This document shows positions 43,451-51,639 of a stretch of DNA of 64,000 nucleotides, one piece after another (the stretch's first letter is position 1; each line of letters starts with the position of its first letter). The position numbers and the translations under genes are program-made. The stretch comes from DASTPP01 sp035762175 (GTDB lineage: Bacteria; Myxococcota_A; Polyangia; Polyangiales; Polyangiaceae), in assembly GCA_035762175.1 (NCBI GenBank), contig DASTPP010000374.1, forward strand, positions 1 through 64,000, written 5' to 3'. Under the pieces are notes generated by a model. It had not been told where the DNA came from and made no database searches. It saw only the letters and a list, made by a program, of their open reading frames with translations.

Positions 43451-45771
43451 CGTCGCCGAGACTGCCCCCGACGCGAGCGCGGGCGCCGGGGGCTCCGTGG
43501 TCGCCCCTATTTCTCACCCTCGCCCTCTCGCTCGCCGCCCTCGCCGCCTGCCGCCCCGACGCGCGCCCCCGCGCCGGCGCCCGCCCCGACGCGGCCTCGG
43601 CCCCCACGCCCCCGCCCCCCCGCAACGACTCGCCCTTCGCCCCCTCGCCCCTGCGCCTCGCCAAGGGCTCGGACCCGCCCGAACTCGCCTCGCTCGCCGA
43701 CCCCGCCCTCTGCGAGGCCTGCCACGCCGACGTCGTCGCCCAGTGGCAGGGCTCGGCCCACCGCGCTTCGTCGTTCAGCAACCGCTTTTACGCGGCCGCG
43801 GTCGAGCTGACGCGCTCCGACCGCGGGGCGCGGGCGACGCGCTGGTGTGCCGGCTGCCACGACCCCTCGCTCTTGCTCGACGCCCGGCCCGACCCCGCCG
43901 GAGGCCTCGCCACCGCGCTCGAATCGTCCGACGTCGCCCTCCACCCGCGCGCGGGCGACGGCATCGGCTGCCTCGTCTGCCACCAGACCGCCGCGGGCAG
44001 CCGCCTCGGCAACGGGGGCTACCAGCTCGCGCCGCACGCCTTCCGCCCGCCCGCGCTCGATGACCCCCGCTCGGTCGACGCGCACAAGGCGGCGATGCGC
44101 CCTCCGGCGCTCGGGGGCGCCGAGTTCTGCGCGAGCTGCCACAAGGTGTCGATCCCCGCGGAGGTGAACGGCAAGCGCTGGTACCGCGGGCAGAACGACT
44201 TCGACGCCTGGGAGCAAGGCCCCTTCGCTCCCGGCGGGCGCGCGAGCGCCGGGCCCGTCTACGACCCCGACGTCGCCGCGACCTCGTGCCGGGGCTGCCA
44301 CATGCCGCCCGAGCTCGCGACGCGCGGCGACCTCTCGGCCAAGCCCTTCGCGGGCGCGTCGCCGACCACACGCGCGTCGCCGACCGCGGGCGCGTCGCCG
44401 ACCGCGGGCGCGGCGAAGGGCGCCCGCGCCGTCGCGTCCCACCGGTTTCTCGGCGGCAACACCGCCCTGCCCGCCCTCGCGGGCGACGCCGGCATGGTCG
44501 CCCGCGAGGCCGACTTCTTGCGCGGCGCCGTGCGCGTCGACCTCGTCGCCCTGCGCCGGGGCGGGCCGCGGGGCCCCGCCTCTCCCGCCGAATCGACGCC
44601 GCTCGCGGCCGGCGAGCGCGTCGCCCTCGACCTCGTCGTCGAGAACCTGCGCACCGGACACCGCTTCCCCGGCGGCACCGCCGACTCGAACCAGGTCTGG
44701 CTCTCGCTCACGCTGCGCGACGCCCGCGGCCGCGTCGTCGCCGAGAGCGGCGCGCTCGACCCGTCGGGAGAGCTCGACCCCGACGCGCACCGCTTCGGCG
44801 TGCTGCAGCTCGATCGCGAGGGCGCTCCCGCCCTCCGCCGCGACGCCCACCGCTTCGCCGCCATCGGCTGGGACACGACCCTCGCCCCCCGCGACGCCCG
44901 CGTCGTCCGCTACGTCGTCCGCCTGCCGCCCTGGGCCGAGGCGCCGCTGCGCGCCGAGGCGCGCGTCCTGCACCGCAAGTTCAGCGCCGCCTACGCCGCC
45001 TTCGCCTGCCGGACCCGCGCCTCGACCGCGCCCCCGCCCCCCACGTGCCCCACGCCGCCCCTGACCGAGATCGCCCGCGACGAGCTCACCCTCGGCGGCG
45101 GCGACGGCGCCCGCCATAGCTCGCCCGCCCCGCCGCCCCGCTGGCGCCGCTCGCTCGCTTACGCCCGCGGCCTCCTGCAAGCGGTACAAGAAGACGTCGG
45201 CGAGGCCGCCGCCCCCGTCGACGAGGTGCTGACGCTCGCCCCGGGCCGCGCCGAGGGGCACGTCGAACGCGCGCGCCTCGCCATCCGCCGCGGGCGCACC
45301 GCCGACGCGCTCGCCGCCCTCGACGAGGCCGCGCGCCTCGACCCCCAAACGCCCTGCGTGCCCTTCCTGCGCGGCGTCGCCTTCGCCGAGATCTACCGGC
45401 TGGGCGACGCGGTCGACCCTCTGCGCCGCGCCGCGACGCTCTCGCCGCGGCACCTGCCGAGCAGCGAGCTCTTGGCCGAAGCGCTCGAGCTGCGCCACGA
45501 TCCGGCCGGCGCCCTCGACGTGCTGCGCTCGGCCCTCGGCACCGACCCCGAGGGCGCGCAGCTCTACCACCTCGCCGCGCTCGCCTACGACGAGCTCGGC
45601 CGCCCCGCCGACGCCTCGGTCGCGCGTGACGCCTACGACGCCTACCGGCGCGACGACGACGCGCCCCGGCTGCGCGCCCGCTGCAAGGCCTCGGTGCCCG
45701 GCTGCGCCCGCGAGTCGAACCCGCTGCACGCCCACGAGCTAACGGCGCGGGCGGCGCCCGGGGCTCGCTGA
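43447..45771 (+). CDS. Five-heme cytochrome c lipoprotein with C-terminal TPR domain
   Basis: 774 residues if the start is CTG 43447, which overlaps the previous TGA as CTGA; no ATG, GTG or TTG lies between that stop and the signal sequence in this frame, and the reading from CTG gives a clean signal peptide (FLTLALSLAALAAC). Lipobox C35. Five CXXCH heme sites: C89, C134, C175, C228, C281 (CEACH, CAGCH, CLVCH, CASCH, CRGCH), in the style of cytochrome c554/NrfB-like multiheme proteins. A beta-rich part follows (VALDLVVENLRTGHRFPGGT), then about 180 residues of helical pairs with TPR features (RAEGHVERARLAIRRGRTAD; ALAALDEAARLDP). Likely periplasmic or surface electron transfer; the DUF2330 neighbour may be a partner. 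Confidence 0.82.
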   Translation: MTSPRLPPTRARAPGAPWSPLFLTLALSLAALAACRPDARPRAGARPDAASAPTPPPPRNDSPFAPSPLRLAKGSDPPELASLADPALCEACHADVVAQWQGSAHRASSFSNRFYAAAVELTRSDRGARATRWCAGCHDPSLLLDARPDPAGGLATALESSDVALHPRAGDGIGCLVCHQTAAGSRLGNGGYQLAPHAFRPPALDDPRSVDAHKAAMRPPALGGAEFCASCHKVSIPAEVNGKRWYRGQNDFDAWEQGPFAPGGRASAGPVYDPDVAATSCRGCHMPPELATRGDLSAKPFAGASPTTRASPTAGASPTAGAAKGARAVASHRFLGGNTALPALAGDAGMVAREADFLRGAVRVDLVALRRGGPRGPASPAESTPLAAGERVALDLVVENLRTGHRFPGGTADSNQVWLSLTLRDARGRVVAESGALDPSGELDPDAHRFGVLQLDREGAPALRRDAHRFAAIGWDTTLAPRDARVVRYVVRLPPWAEAPLRAEARVLHRKFSAAYAAFACRTRASTAPPPPTCPTPPLTEIARDELTLGGGDGARHSSPAPPPRWRRSLAYARGLLQAVQEDVGEAAAPVDEVLTLAPGRAEGHVERARLAIRRGRTADALAALDEAARLDPQTPCVPFLRGVAFAEIYRLGDAVDPLRRAATLSPRHLPSSELLAEALELRHDPAGALDVLRSALGTDPEGAQLYHLAALAYDELGRPADASVARDAYDAYRRDDDAPRLRARCKASVPGCARESNPLHAHELTARAAPGAR

Positions 45772-46036
45772 AGCGAGCCATTGGCCGGGCGGCCGGCCAA
45801 CGTCGCCCGGCGTCGAGCGAGCCGCCCGCCGGACGGCCGGTCGACATCGCCCGCCACCTAGCGAGCTTCGGGGTCGGGCCGCCATCGCCGCCTCGAGCCG
45901 AACGACTTGGTAGGCCTGCCGGCGCAAGAGGGCCCGCTCGACCGCCAGCTCATCGGCGCCCCCCTGCCCCACCTTCCTCACGGCGTCGCGGCCCGCACCG
46001 GCGCCCTCGCCGGCGACGCACGACGCCTGCCGGGCC

Positions 46037-46924
46037 TCACCGCGTGCCGGTCGCCGCGCCGCCTTCGCCGCCCCCGCCCGGCTCGCCCTCGCCCGAGCCG
46101 CCGTCGCCCGGCCCTCCCTCGCCTGGCTCGCCCTCGCCCGGCTCGTCCTTCGGGGGGGAGCGGCGGCGCTTGGCCGCGAAGAGCGAAGGCACGAGCAAGT
46201 CGGCGTCGCCCTCGCGCCAGCGCAAGAAGGTCACCGCCCGCCGCCCCTCGTCGTACGACCGCACCACGAGCCGGAAGGCCCGCGCCCGATCGTCTTCGTA
46301 GCGGCTCGGCAGGCCCTCGCCGTCGGTGCCCACCATGCGCCGGCCGAGCGCGGCGAGGAGCTGCAAGCCGAGCTCGGCGGCCCGATCGATCTCGGCCCGC
46401 GTCACGGGCACGTTCGAGAAGAGCGCGTCGCCCCCCGACCGGAAGAGCTGCGAGAGCGCCGTCAGATCGTTGGCCGTGTCGAGCTGCCCCGCGCCCGCGC
46501 GAATCGACGCGACCCGCTGGGCGTCGACCAGGTCGTAGGCCGCCAAGGTCTCGGCCGACGTCAAGAGGCGCGCGCGCAGCGGCATCGCCTCGCCCATCAG
46601 GGCGTTGATGGCCGCCTTGCCCCCGCCGGCGTGCATCACGATGACGCCGACATAATAGAGCGCGAGGGCGTAGTCGCGCAGCTTGCCGAGGAGCGGGTGG
46701 TCGATGTGAGGCAACCCCTTGATGTCCTCGCCCATCGCCTCGATGACGGGCAGGGCGCCGAACACCGTGGCGGCGGCGGTCGTCACGTTGGCCGTGATGC
46801 GCCCCACGGCCTCGGCCGGCATGGCGTCGAGGTCGGGGCGCACCCGCTCGTAGGCCCCCGCGGCCTCGTCGGGCGACACCGCGAAAACAACGGGAGAGAC
46901 AAAGCGAAAATACGGACGGACCAT
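46037..46924 (-). CDS. Hypothetical protein, paralogue of the protein at 734..1798
   Basis: 295 residues from ATG 46924, whose start is fixed by a perfect agaaggagg site (46935-46943). The N-terminus YFRFVSPVVFAVSPDEAAGA is followed by a helical core that aligns along its length with residues 95-320 of the first family member, and a low-complexity Gly/Glu/Pro tail (about residues 255-295). Residues 75-100 include DYALALYYVGVIVMHAGGGK, which could be a single buried or membrane helix. No function recognised. The family is known to me only as uncharacterised proteins that recur several times per genome in Polyangiales. It is divergent from the SIR2-like gene across a 900-base repeat region. Confidence 0.72.
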   Translation of the reverse strand: MVRPYFRFVSPVVFAVSPDEAAGAYERVRPDLDAMPAEAVGRITANVTTAAATVFGALPVIEAMGEDIKGLPHIDHPLLGKLRDYALALYYVGVIVMHAGGGKAAINALMGEAMPLRARLLTSAETLAAYDLVDAQRVASIRAGAGQLDTANDLTALSQLFRSGGDALFSNVPVTRAEIDRAAELGLQLLAALGRRMVGTDGEGLPSRYEDDRARAFRLVVRSYDEGRRAVTFLRWREGDADLLVPSLFAAKRRRSPPKDEPGEGEPGEGGPGDGGSGEGEPGGGGEGGAATGTR

Positions 46925-47825
46925 GATCAGAAAACCTCCTTCTGTTGGTCCTCTCGGCCACCCGTCTGCCCAGTTGCTGGGTTTCGTCGATTTTTTTCGC
47001 CGCCCCCTTTTTTTCCCTCGCCCCTTCGCCCTCACCCCCCCTTTTCGGGCCCGCTCCCCTCGCCATCTCGCTCGGGCCCCCTCGCCACCGACGTGACGGC
47101 CTTCGCCTCGGCGAGCACGTTTCCGCCCCGAACCTGGCCCACGTCACGGTTCGACCGTTGTGACCCCGACCTGAGCTCCGACAACCGTCGGACCGTTGTG
47201 CTGCGGTCGCCGCCGCCCTCGGTCGAACGGTCCGACCGTTGCTTTGGGGCCCAAAGCGAGTCCGATCGCAAGGCAGAGCCCCATCTTCCTAACGGCAGCC
47301 GTCTCCGGGCGAACGGTCCAACGGTTCCCGAAGCCCGTTTCCGACTCGCAGCAACGGTCCGACCGTTCGACCGAGGGCGGCGGGGCTCTCCGGGCAACGG
47401 TCCGACCGTTCGACCGAGGGCGCCGGGGCCCTTCGGGCAACGGTCCGACCGTTCGACCGAGGGCGGCGGCGACCGCAGCACAGCGGTCCGACCGTTGGAC
47501 CGAGGGCGTCGGCGACCTCGGGACAGCGATCGAACGGCGCTCGAAAGCCGGCGGGGGGCTCGGGCGATAGAGCGGAAAGAGCCGTCACCCCCCTGGCCCC
47601 CTTGCGCTGGGGAGTAGGGGGGAGAAGGGCGGGCGGCGCCTTCGGACCCACTCGAGGGGGGGAAGAAAGGCGGGTGGCGGCGCCTCGGGGCTTCGTTCCG
47701 TGTCGTCTTCCGACTCGCTCGCTCGCCTAAAGGAACAGGGGGTCGAGCGCACCGAGCAGTCGGCGAGTCGCCGAGGGCCGGCAAAGCACACCGATGACGG
47801 CAGGCAACGCCTTCGGGAGGCGACG
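46925..47825. other. Divergent regulatory/repeat region
   Basis: 901 bases between divergent genes. Next to the hypothetical gene is a stretch of T-runs on the plus strand (46985-47020, e.g. gatttttttcgccgccccct), purine-rich on the coding strand of that gene. The centre holds the large palindrome listed separately. Open frames crossing the region are byproducts of the repeats: the 43-base period is not a multiple of three. Confidence 0.7.
47145..47540. repeat. Large imperfect palindrome built of AACGGTC-N-GACCGTT units
   Basis: At least eight copies of the 15-base palindrome AACGGTC-N-GACCGTT (exact at 47226, 47353, 47396, 47439; near-exact at 47145, 47183, 47312, 47482), mostly spaced 43 or 86 bases apart. 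The units on the left are flanked by ccctcggtcg on their left, those on the right by cgaccgaggg on their right, so the whole array is mirror-symmetric: 47182-47242 is an inverted copy of 47437-47497 with about three mismatches in 61 bases, and weaker symmetry extends outward to 47145 and about 47540. Four helical turns separate neighbouring sites, so proteins bound to them would line up on one face. Confidence 0.88.
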
Positions 47826-48563
47826 ATGACGAACGTAAGCGCGACGCCTCCCCCGCTTCTTCTTCGTCAGCTCGGTCGCAAGCCGGTGCTCTGGGTCGGC
47901 GCCGGCCTGAGCCGTCAGGCCGCCCCGCCCTTGCCCACGCTCGCCGAGCTTGCCATGGGCCTTCGCGACGACCCCGCGATCGGCTGGGGCGACATGCCCG
48001 ACGACGTCGACCCCTACGTCGTCTTCGACCGGTGCCTGACCGAGGGCATCGCCCAGCCCAGCGAGTTGCACGACTATCTCGAGAACAAGCTGCGTCCAGA
48101 GAAGCGTGACCCGCAGCCGGGGGCGCTGCACCGGCACCTGGCCGAGCTGGCGTACGCGGGCGCCTTCCCCTTCGTCGTCGACCCGAGCTACGATTTGCTC
48201 TTGCGTCGCGCGATGCAAGAGCTCGGCGCCCCGCACACGCACAGCGTGCTCGCGCAGAACCTCGCCCGCCCCGGCGCGGGCACCTGGTACCTGTCGATTC
48301 ACGGCGACCTGAACGACTGGCCGAAGGTCGTGTTGACCCGCGAGAGCCACCGCCGCTTCGAGGAGCGCTACCGCTGCTTGCGCGCGCTGTTCGAACTGCT
48401 CTTGCTCAAGCACCCCGTGACGGCACGCGCCAGCACGCCCGCGCTCGGGCGCGACGGCGAGGCCAGCGAGATCAAGGCGCAGGTCGTCGCGCTCTTGCCG
48501 ACGCTACCCGAAGGCCACTGGGCTCGCATCCGGGCCGAGCGCCGCTTCGGCCTTCGCGCGTAG
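47826..48563 (+). CDS. SIR2-like domain protein, apparently truncated and lacking the NAD-binding Asn
   Basis: 245 residues; a gggagg site five bases before the ATG fixes the start. The N-terminal half is a SIR2_2-type fold as found in bacterial defence effectors: KPVLWVGAGLSRQAAP (residues 19-34), LHRHLAELAYAGAFPFVV, and YLSIHGDLNDWPKVVLTRES (H159). Where the family has TTN(Y/I)D, this protein reads VDPSYD at 118-123, with Ser in place of the NAD-contacting Asn. The family's usual end (FVGYSLxDPN) is missing: after ELLLLKHPV (about 199) the sequence turns into an unrelated 45-residue tail. So this looks like a degraded or re-purposed SIR2 protein with doubtful NADase activity. It lies between the palindromic array and the GKAEG-tailed gene. 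Confidence 0.72.
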   Translation: MTNVSATPPPLLLRQLGRKPVLWVGAGLSRQAAPPLPTLAELAMGLRDDPAIGWGDMPDDVDPYVVFDRCLTEGIAQPSELHDYLENKLRPEKRDPQPGALHRHLAELAYAGAFPFVVDPSYDLLLRRAMQELGAPHTHSVLAQNLARPGAGTWYLSIHGDLNDWPKVVLTRESHRRFEERYRCLRALFELLLLKHPVTARASTPALGRDGEASEIKAQVVALLPTLPEGHWARIRAERRFGLRA

Positions 48564-48717
48564 GCCGCGGGCCGCCGACCTGGCCCGAGCGCTCGTGGTC
48601 AACGAGCGGCGGATCGCGAACGATACGACGGCGCTGCGGCTCGGGACGACGTGACTTGGGTGCTCACGAAGCCCGCCCCAATGCCCCCGGAGACTGAGCG
48701 ACTCGACGGCGCCGGCC

Positions 48718-49605
48718 TCAGCGCTCGCCGCGGCGGGGCCAGCGCCGGTCTTGCCGTAGCGCCTGGCAGAGCGCCTCGAGCTCGTCGACCCCCATCGCCT
48801 CGAGCCGGGCGCGCCGAGCGGGCGGCAGGGCGATGCCGAGCACGTCGCAGAGCGCGGCCACTGCCTGCCGCAGGCCCTCGGCCTTGCCCTCGGCCTTGCC
48901 CTCGGCCTTGCCCTTGCGAAGCAGCCGACGCTCCCACTGCTCTACCCAGCGGTCGGTGTTCATGATCAACTCCTGGTCGGCCTCCGAGGGGTTCGGCTCT
49001 CGCTTCGCCTCCTTGCTCCATCGTACCACACGCCGCCAGGTCGCGCCCTGCAGCGGGTGCTCGTCGGGCAGGCCGGCGAGCTCCTCGAGCGCGCGCCGCT
49101 GCACCTCGCCCCGCCCGAGCAGGCGCAGCCACAGCGTCTCGGGGGTCTCGGGCAGCTCGGCCAACACGACCAGCGTCAGCCCCAGCTCGTCGGGCAGGCC
49201 GAAGCAGCCTGGGGCATAGTCCGCGCGTGGTCGCGCCCCGAAGCCGCCGAGCAGGCCTTCCGGCAGGGTCGGCGTCAGCACCCAGAGATGCGGCAGGGGC
49301 ACCGCCGCGGGGCTCTGGCCCCGGCGACGGGCGCGGCGGCGCAGCTCGTCGTGCAGCTCGATCAGCTTGACGAGCGCGGCGCGTAGTTCGGCGGCGGTGC
49401 AGGGGTTGCGGAAGGCCTCGAACGCCGCGAGCCCCCGGCCCATGCGGCCCAGGAGCCCGAGCTCACGGCGGCGGGCGTCGGCCTGGGGGCCGCGCTGGCG
49501 GGCGTCGAGGACGACGTCGATTTGCCGCTCCTCGCCGTGGACGCGGAGGGAGGCCGTGACGGAGCCGAGCGGCTCGCACCAGAGCGTGAGCAGGTCTTTG
49601 CTCAT
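48718..49605 (-). CDS. GKAEG-repeat protein, Rpn-like C-terminal module
   Basis: 295 residues from ATG 49605. The N-terminal 190 residues are a mixed alpha/beta domain (TLWCEPLGSVTASLRVHGEE, QIDVVLDARQRG, PHLWVLTPTLPEGLLGGFGA, LTLVVLAELPETPETLWLRL, GRGEVQRRALEELAGLPDEH) that looks like a PD-(D/E)XK-related or YhgA-like fold, though I cannot identify catalytic residues with certainty. At about 232-246 come three GKAEG repeats and then a helical module ending in RRWP, nearly the same as the end of the protein at 1..756, while the N-terminal domains differ. Such tails occur on Rpn/transposase-related proteins. Convergent with the SIR2-like gene. Confidence 0.68.
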   Translation of the reverse strand: MSKDLLTLWCEPLGSVTASLRVHGEERQIDVVLDARQRGPQADARRRELGLLGRMGRGLAAFEAFRNPCTAAELRAALVKLIELHDELRRRARRRGQSPAAVPLPHLWVLTPTLPEGLLGGFGARPRADYAPGCFGLPDELGLTLVVLAELPETPETLWLRLLGRGEVQRRALEELAGLPDEHPLQGATWRRVVRWSKEAKREPNPSEADQELIMNTDRWVEQWERRLLRKGKAEGKAEGKAEGLRQAVAALCDVLGIALPPARRARLEAMGVDELEALCQALRQDRRWPRRGER

Positions 49606-49692
49606 CGAGTCGTGGCGGCGGCGGGGCACGGCGAAGGCCGCAGTACGATGGGTGCGCCCCTTGGGCCAACTGATGGGCGCCCCGCGACTCGC

Positions 49693-50814
49693 CTACTCGT
49701 CGGCGAGGGTTTCGCCCGGGTGCCGCGTCGTCGTGAAGGCCGCGGGCAGGGCGACCTCGAGCAGCTCGAGCGCGCCGGCGCCGGGCTCGAGCGCGTGGCG
49801 CCGGCCGGGGGGGACGACGAAGCAGTCGCCCGGGCCGAGCTCGTAAGTGCCTTCGCCCTCGCAGCGCAACGTCAGGGCGCCCTCGAGCACGAAGTGAAGC
49901 AAGAACTCGGCGTCGTGGCTCAGCGCCTCGCGGGTCGGCTCGCCGCGGCGGCGGGCGACGCGGACGCCGGCGAGGCCGCCCGTCGCCGCGGCGATGCCGG
50001 TGTCGCGGCACTCGAAGCCCCCGAGGCGGAAGGGCTGCCACGAGGCGTCGGCGGCGACGTGGCGCACGAAGCGCTGTCCGCCGAAGTCGCGCGAGGGGCG
50101 CCGCGCGGCCGTGGGCAGCTCGGTCGCGGGGTCGGCGAAGGTCTCGTGCTCGGCCGGGCAGCCGACCTCGATGACCTCGTGGCCCGGCGAGCACTCGAGC
50201 ACACGATGCCGTATCTCGGGCGGCTGCAGCACGCAGTCGCCGGGGCGCAGCACGAAGGGCTCGCCTTGGTCTTCGTAGACCAGGCGCGACCAGCCCCGGT
50301 AACCATAGATCATCTGAAAGCGCACCTTGTGAAAGTGCACGTAGTCGGGCACCGGCCCCCCCGTCGGGATGCGAATATGCGACGCGATGAAGCGCCCGCC
50401 TTGCCGGTCGGGCACGAGATCGCGGTACCGCATCGTGGCGCGCCCGACCTGCCACGACGCGCCGTCGGCCGCCCGGCTCACCACGAACGAGGGCCGCGCG
50501 TCCGGCACCGAGAGGGGCGGGTCGGCGGGGGCGAGCTCGACGAGGGTGCCGTTCGGCGCGCGCAACGGCGCCCCCGCGGGCGCGGCGCCGCGGCAGAGCA
50601 GGCGCAGGCGGCCGGGGTCGCCCGAGGCGCCGCGCTCGAGGCGCAGGCGCAGGCCGTGGCCCGCGAGCACCGCGACGCGGGGGCCGTCGGCGGGAAAGAT
50701 GGCGCGGACGCGGAAGCCTAGCCGCTCGGTGAAGAAGGCGAGCGTTTCATCGAGCTCGGCGCAGGGCAGGACGACCTCGGCCGCCTGCACGTCGAGGGGG
50801 TCGGGCGGGCTCAT
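49693..50814 (-). CDS. VOC (glyoxalase) domain fused to two cupin domains
   Basis: 373 residues. Residues 10-95 have the VOC/glyoxalase fold (AAEVVLPCAELDETLAFFTE, LGFRVRAIFP, RVAVLAGHGLRLRLE). Residues about 105-235 and 240-360 are two cupins: motif HFHKVRFQMIYGYRG with RPGDCVLQPPEIRHRVLE, and FLLHFVLEGALTLRCEG with LGPGDCFVVPPGRRHALEPG. Each cupin keeps at least the C-terminal His of motif 2 (metal ligand), so metal binding is likely. It looks like a sugar-isomerase or dioxygenase-like scaffold of unknown substrate. Its ATG lies 68 bases inside the end of the MGMT gene on the same strand, so both are probably cotranscribed. Confidence 0.8.
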   Translation of the reverse strand: MSPPDPLDVQAAEVVLPCAELDETLAFFTERLGFRVRAIFPADGPRVAVLAGHGLRLRLERGASGDPGRLRLLCRGAAPAGAPLRAPNGTLVELAPADPPLSVPDARPSFVVSRAADGASWQVGRATMRYRDLVPDRQGGRFIASHIRIPTGGPVPDYVHFHKVRFQMIYGYRGWSRLVYEDQGEPFVLRPGDCVLQPPEIRHRVLECSPGHEVIEVGCPAEHETFADPATELPTAARRPSRDFGGQRFVRHVAADASWQPFRLGGFECRDTGIAAATGGLAGVRVARRRGEPTREALSHDAEFLLHFVLEGALTLRCEGEGTYELGPGDCFVVPPGRRHALEPGAGALELLEVALPAAFTTTRHPGETLADE

Positions 50815-51478
50815 CGGCCGGCACTTTAGCGCGGCCTCCCGCCGCCCGCGCGCTTCGGTCGCGAGAAGGCCCCCTGCCCCCGCCGGCCGCCGCGCCCTTG
50901 CTCGCCGGCAGGCCCTCGGCCGCCGCTGCGCCCTCGCTCGCCAGCAAGCCCTCGACCGCTGCCGCGCCCTCGATCGCGAGCATGCGTAGCTTGGTCGTCA
51001 GGCCGCCCTCGGACGAGAAGCCGCCGGGCCGGCCGCCGGCGGCGAGCACGCGGTGGCAGGGCACGACGATGGCGAAAGGGTTTCGGCCGAGGGCCTGGCC
51101 GACGGCGCGGGCGGCGCCGGGGGCGCCGGCGCGGGCGGCGAGCTCGCCGTACGAGATCGTTTCGCCGGGGGGGATCGCGCGGGCCGCTTCGTACACGAGT
51201 CGGTGGAAGGGCGGCACGCCGCCCAAATCGAGCGCGACGGCCGACAGATCGTTCGGCTCGCCGCGCAGGAGGCCGACGATGGCCGCGATGGCGCGCCGCA
51301 CCTCGGGCGGGGGCGGGGCCTCTTCGCGAGCATTGGGGAAGCGCGCTCGCATGCGGGCGCGGGTCGCGAGCTCGGTCGCCTCGGGCAGCTGCACGCCGGC
51401 GACGCCGCCGGGCCCCCAGGCGATGGCGCAGAGGCCGATGGCGGTGTCGAAGAGCGTGAAGCCTTCCCTCGTCGTCAT
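50747..51478 (-). CDS. ogt: Methylated-DNA-protein-cysteine methyltransferase with a repetitive tail
   Basis: 243 residues. Residues 1-170 are a complete MGMT/Ogt: the C-terminal domain has FHRLVYEAARAIPPGETISYG, NPFAIVVPCHRVLAAGG with nucleophile C141, then GGFSSEGGLTTKLRMLAIEG, the usual end of the protein. It repairs O6-alkylguanine by irreversible transfer to Cys141. Beyond residue 170 the frame continues for 73 residues of repeated AAAVEGLLASEG / AAAAEGLPASKG and then basic low-complexity sequence, ending inside the start of the next gene. This tail probably arose by loss of the original stop and tandem duplication. Confidence 0.88.
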   Translation of the reverse strand: MTTREGFTLFDTAIGLCAIAWGPGGVAGVQLPEATELATRARMRARFPNAREEAPPPPEVRRAIAAIVGLLRGEPNDLSAVALDLGGVPPFHRLVYEAARAIPPGETISYGELAARAGAPGAARAVGQALGRNPFAIVVPCHRVLAAGGRPGGFSSEGGLTTKLRMLAIEGAAAVEGLLASEGAAAAEGLPASKGAAAGGGRGPSRDRSARAAGGRAKVPADEPARPPRRAGGRGRPALRRAR

Positions 51479-51639
51479 GGCACCGCCGGACGCTAGCACC
51501 CGGCCCCGCGGACCGGCTTGCAGAATCTTGCTCCCGCGCGCCCCGCGGGGAACCCAGGGAGCGCCGGCGCCAACCTCAAGGCGTCGGGCTCCGCCCGGGC
51601 CTTGCCCCGCCCCCCGCCCCCGGACACCCTAGTTCTGCC

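Noticed and set aside
47145..47540. CRISPR array
   Set aside because: The 43-base periodic units are palindromic with repeated, not unique, spacers, and there are no cas genes in the window.
47032..47784. Open frames through the palindromic array
   Set aside because: They exist only because the repeats lack stops; the 43-base period changes frame and no domain is visible.
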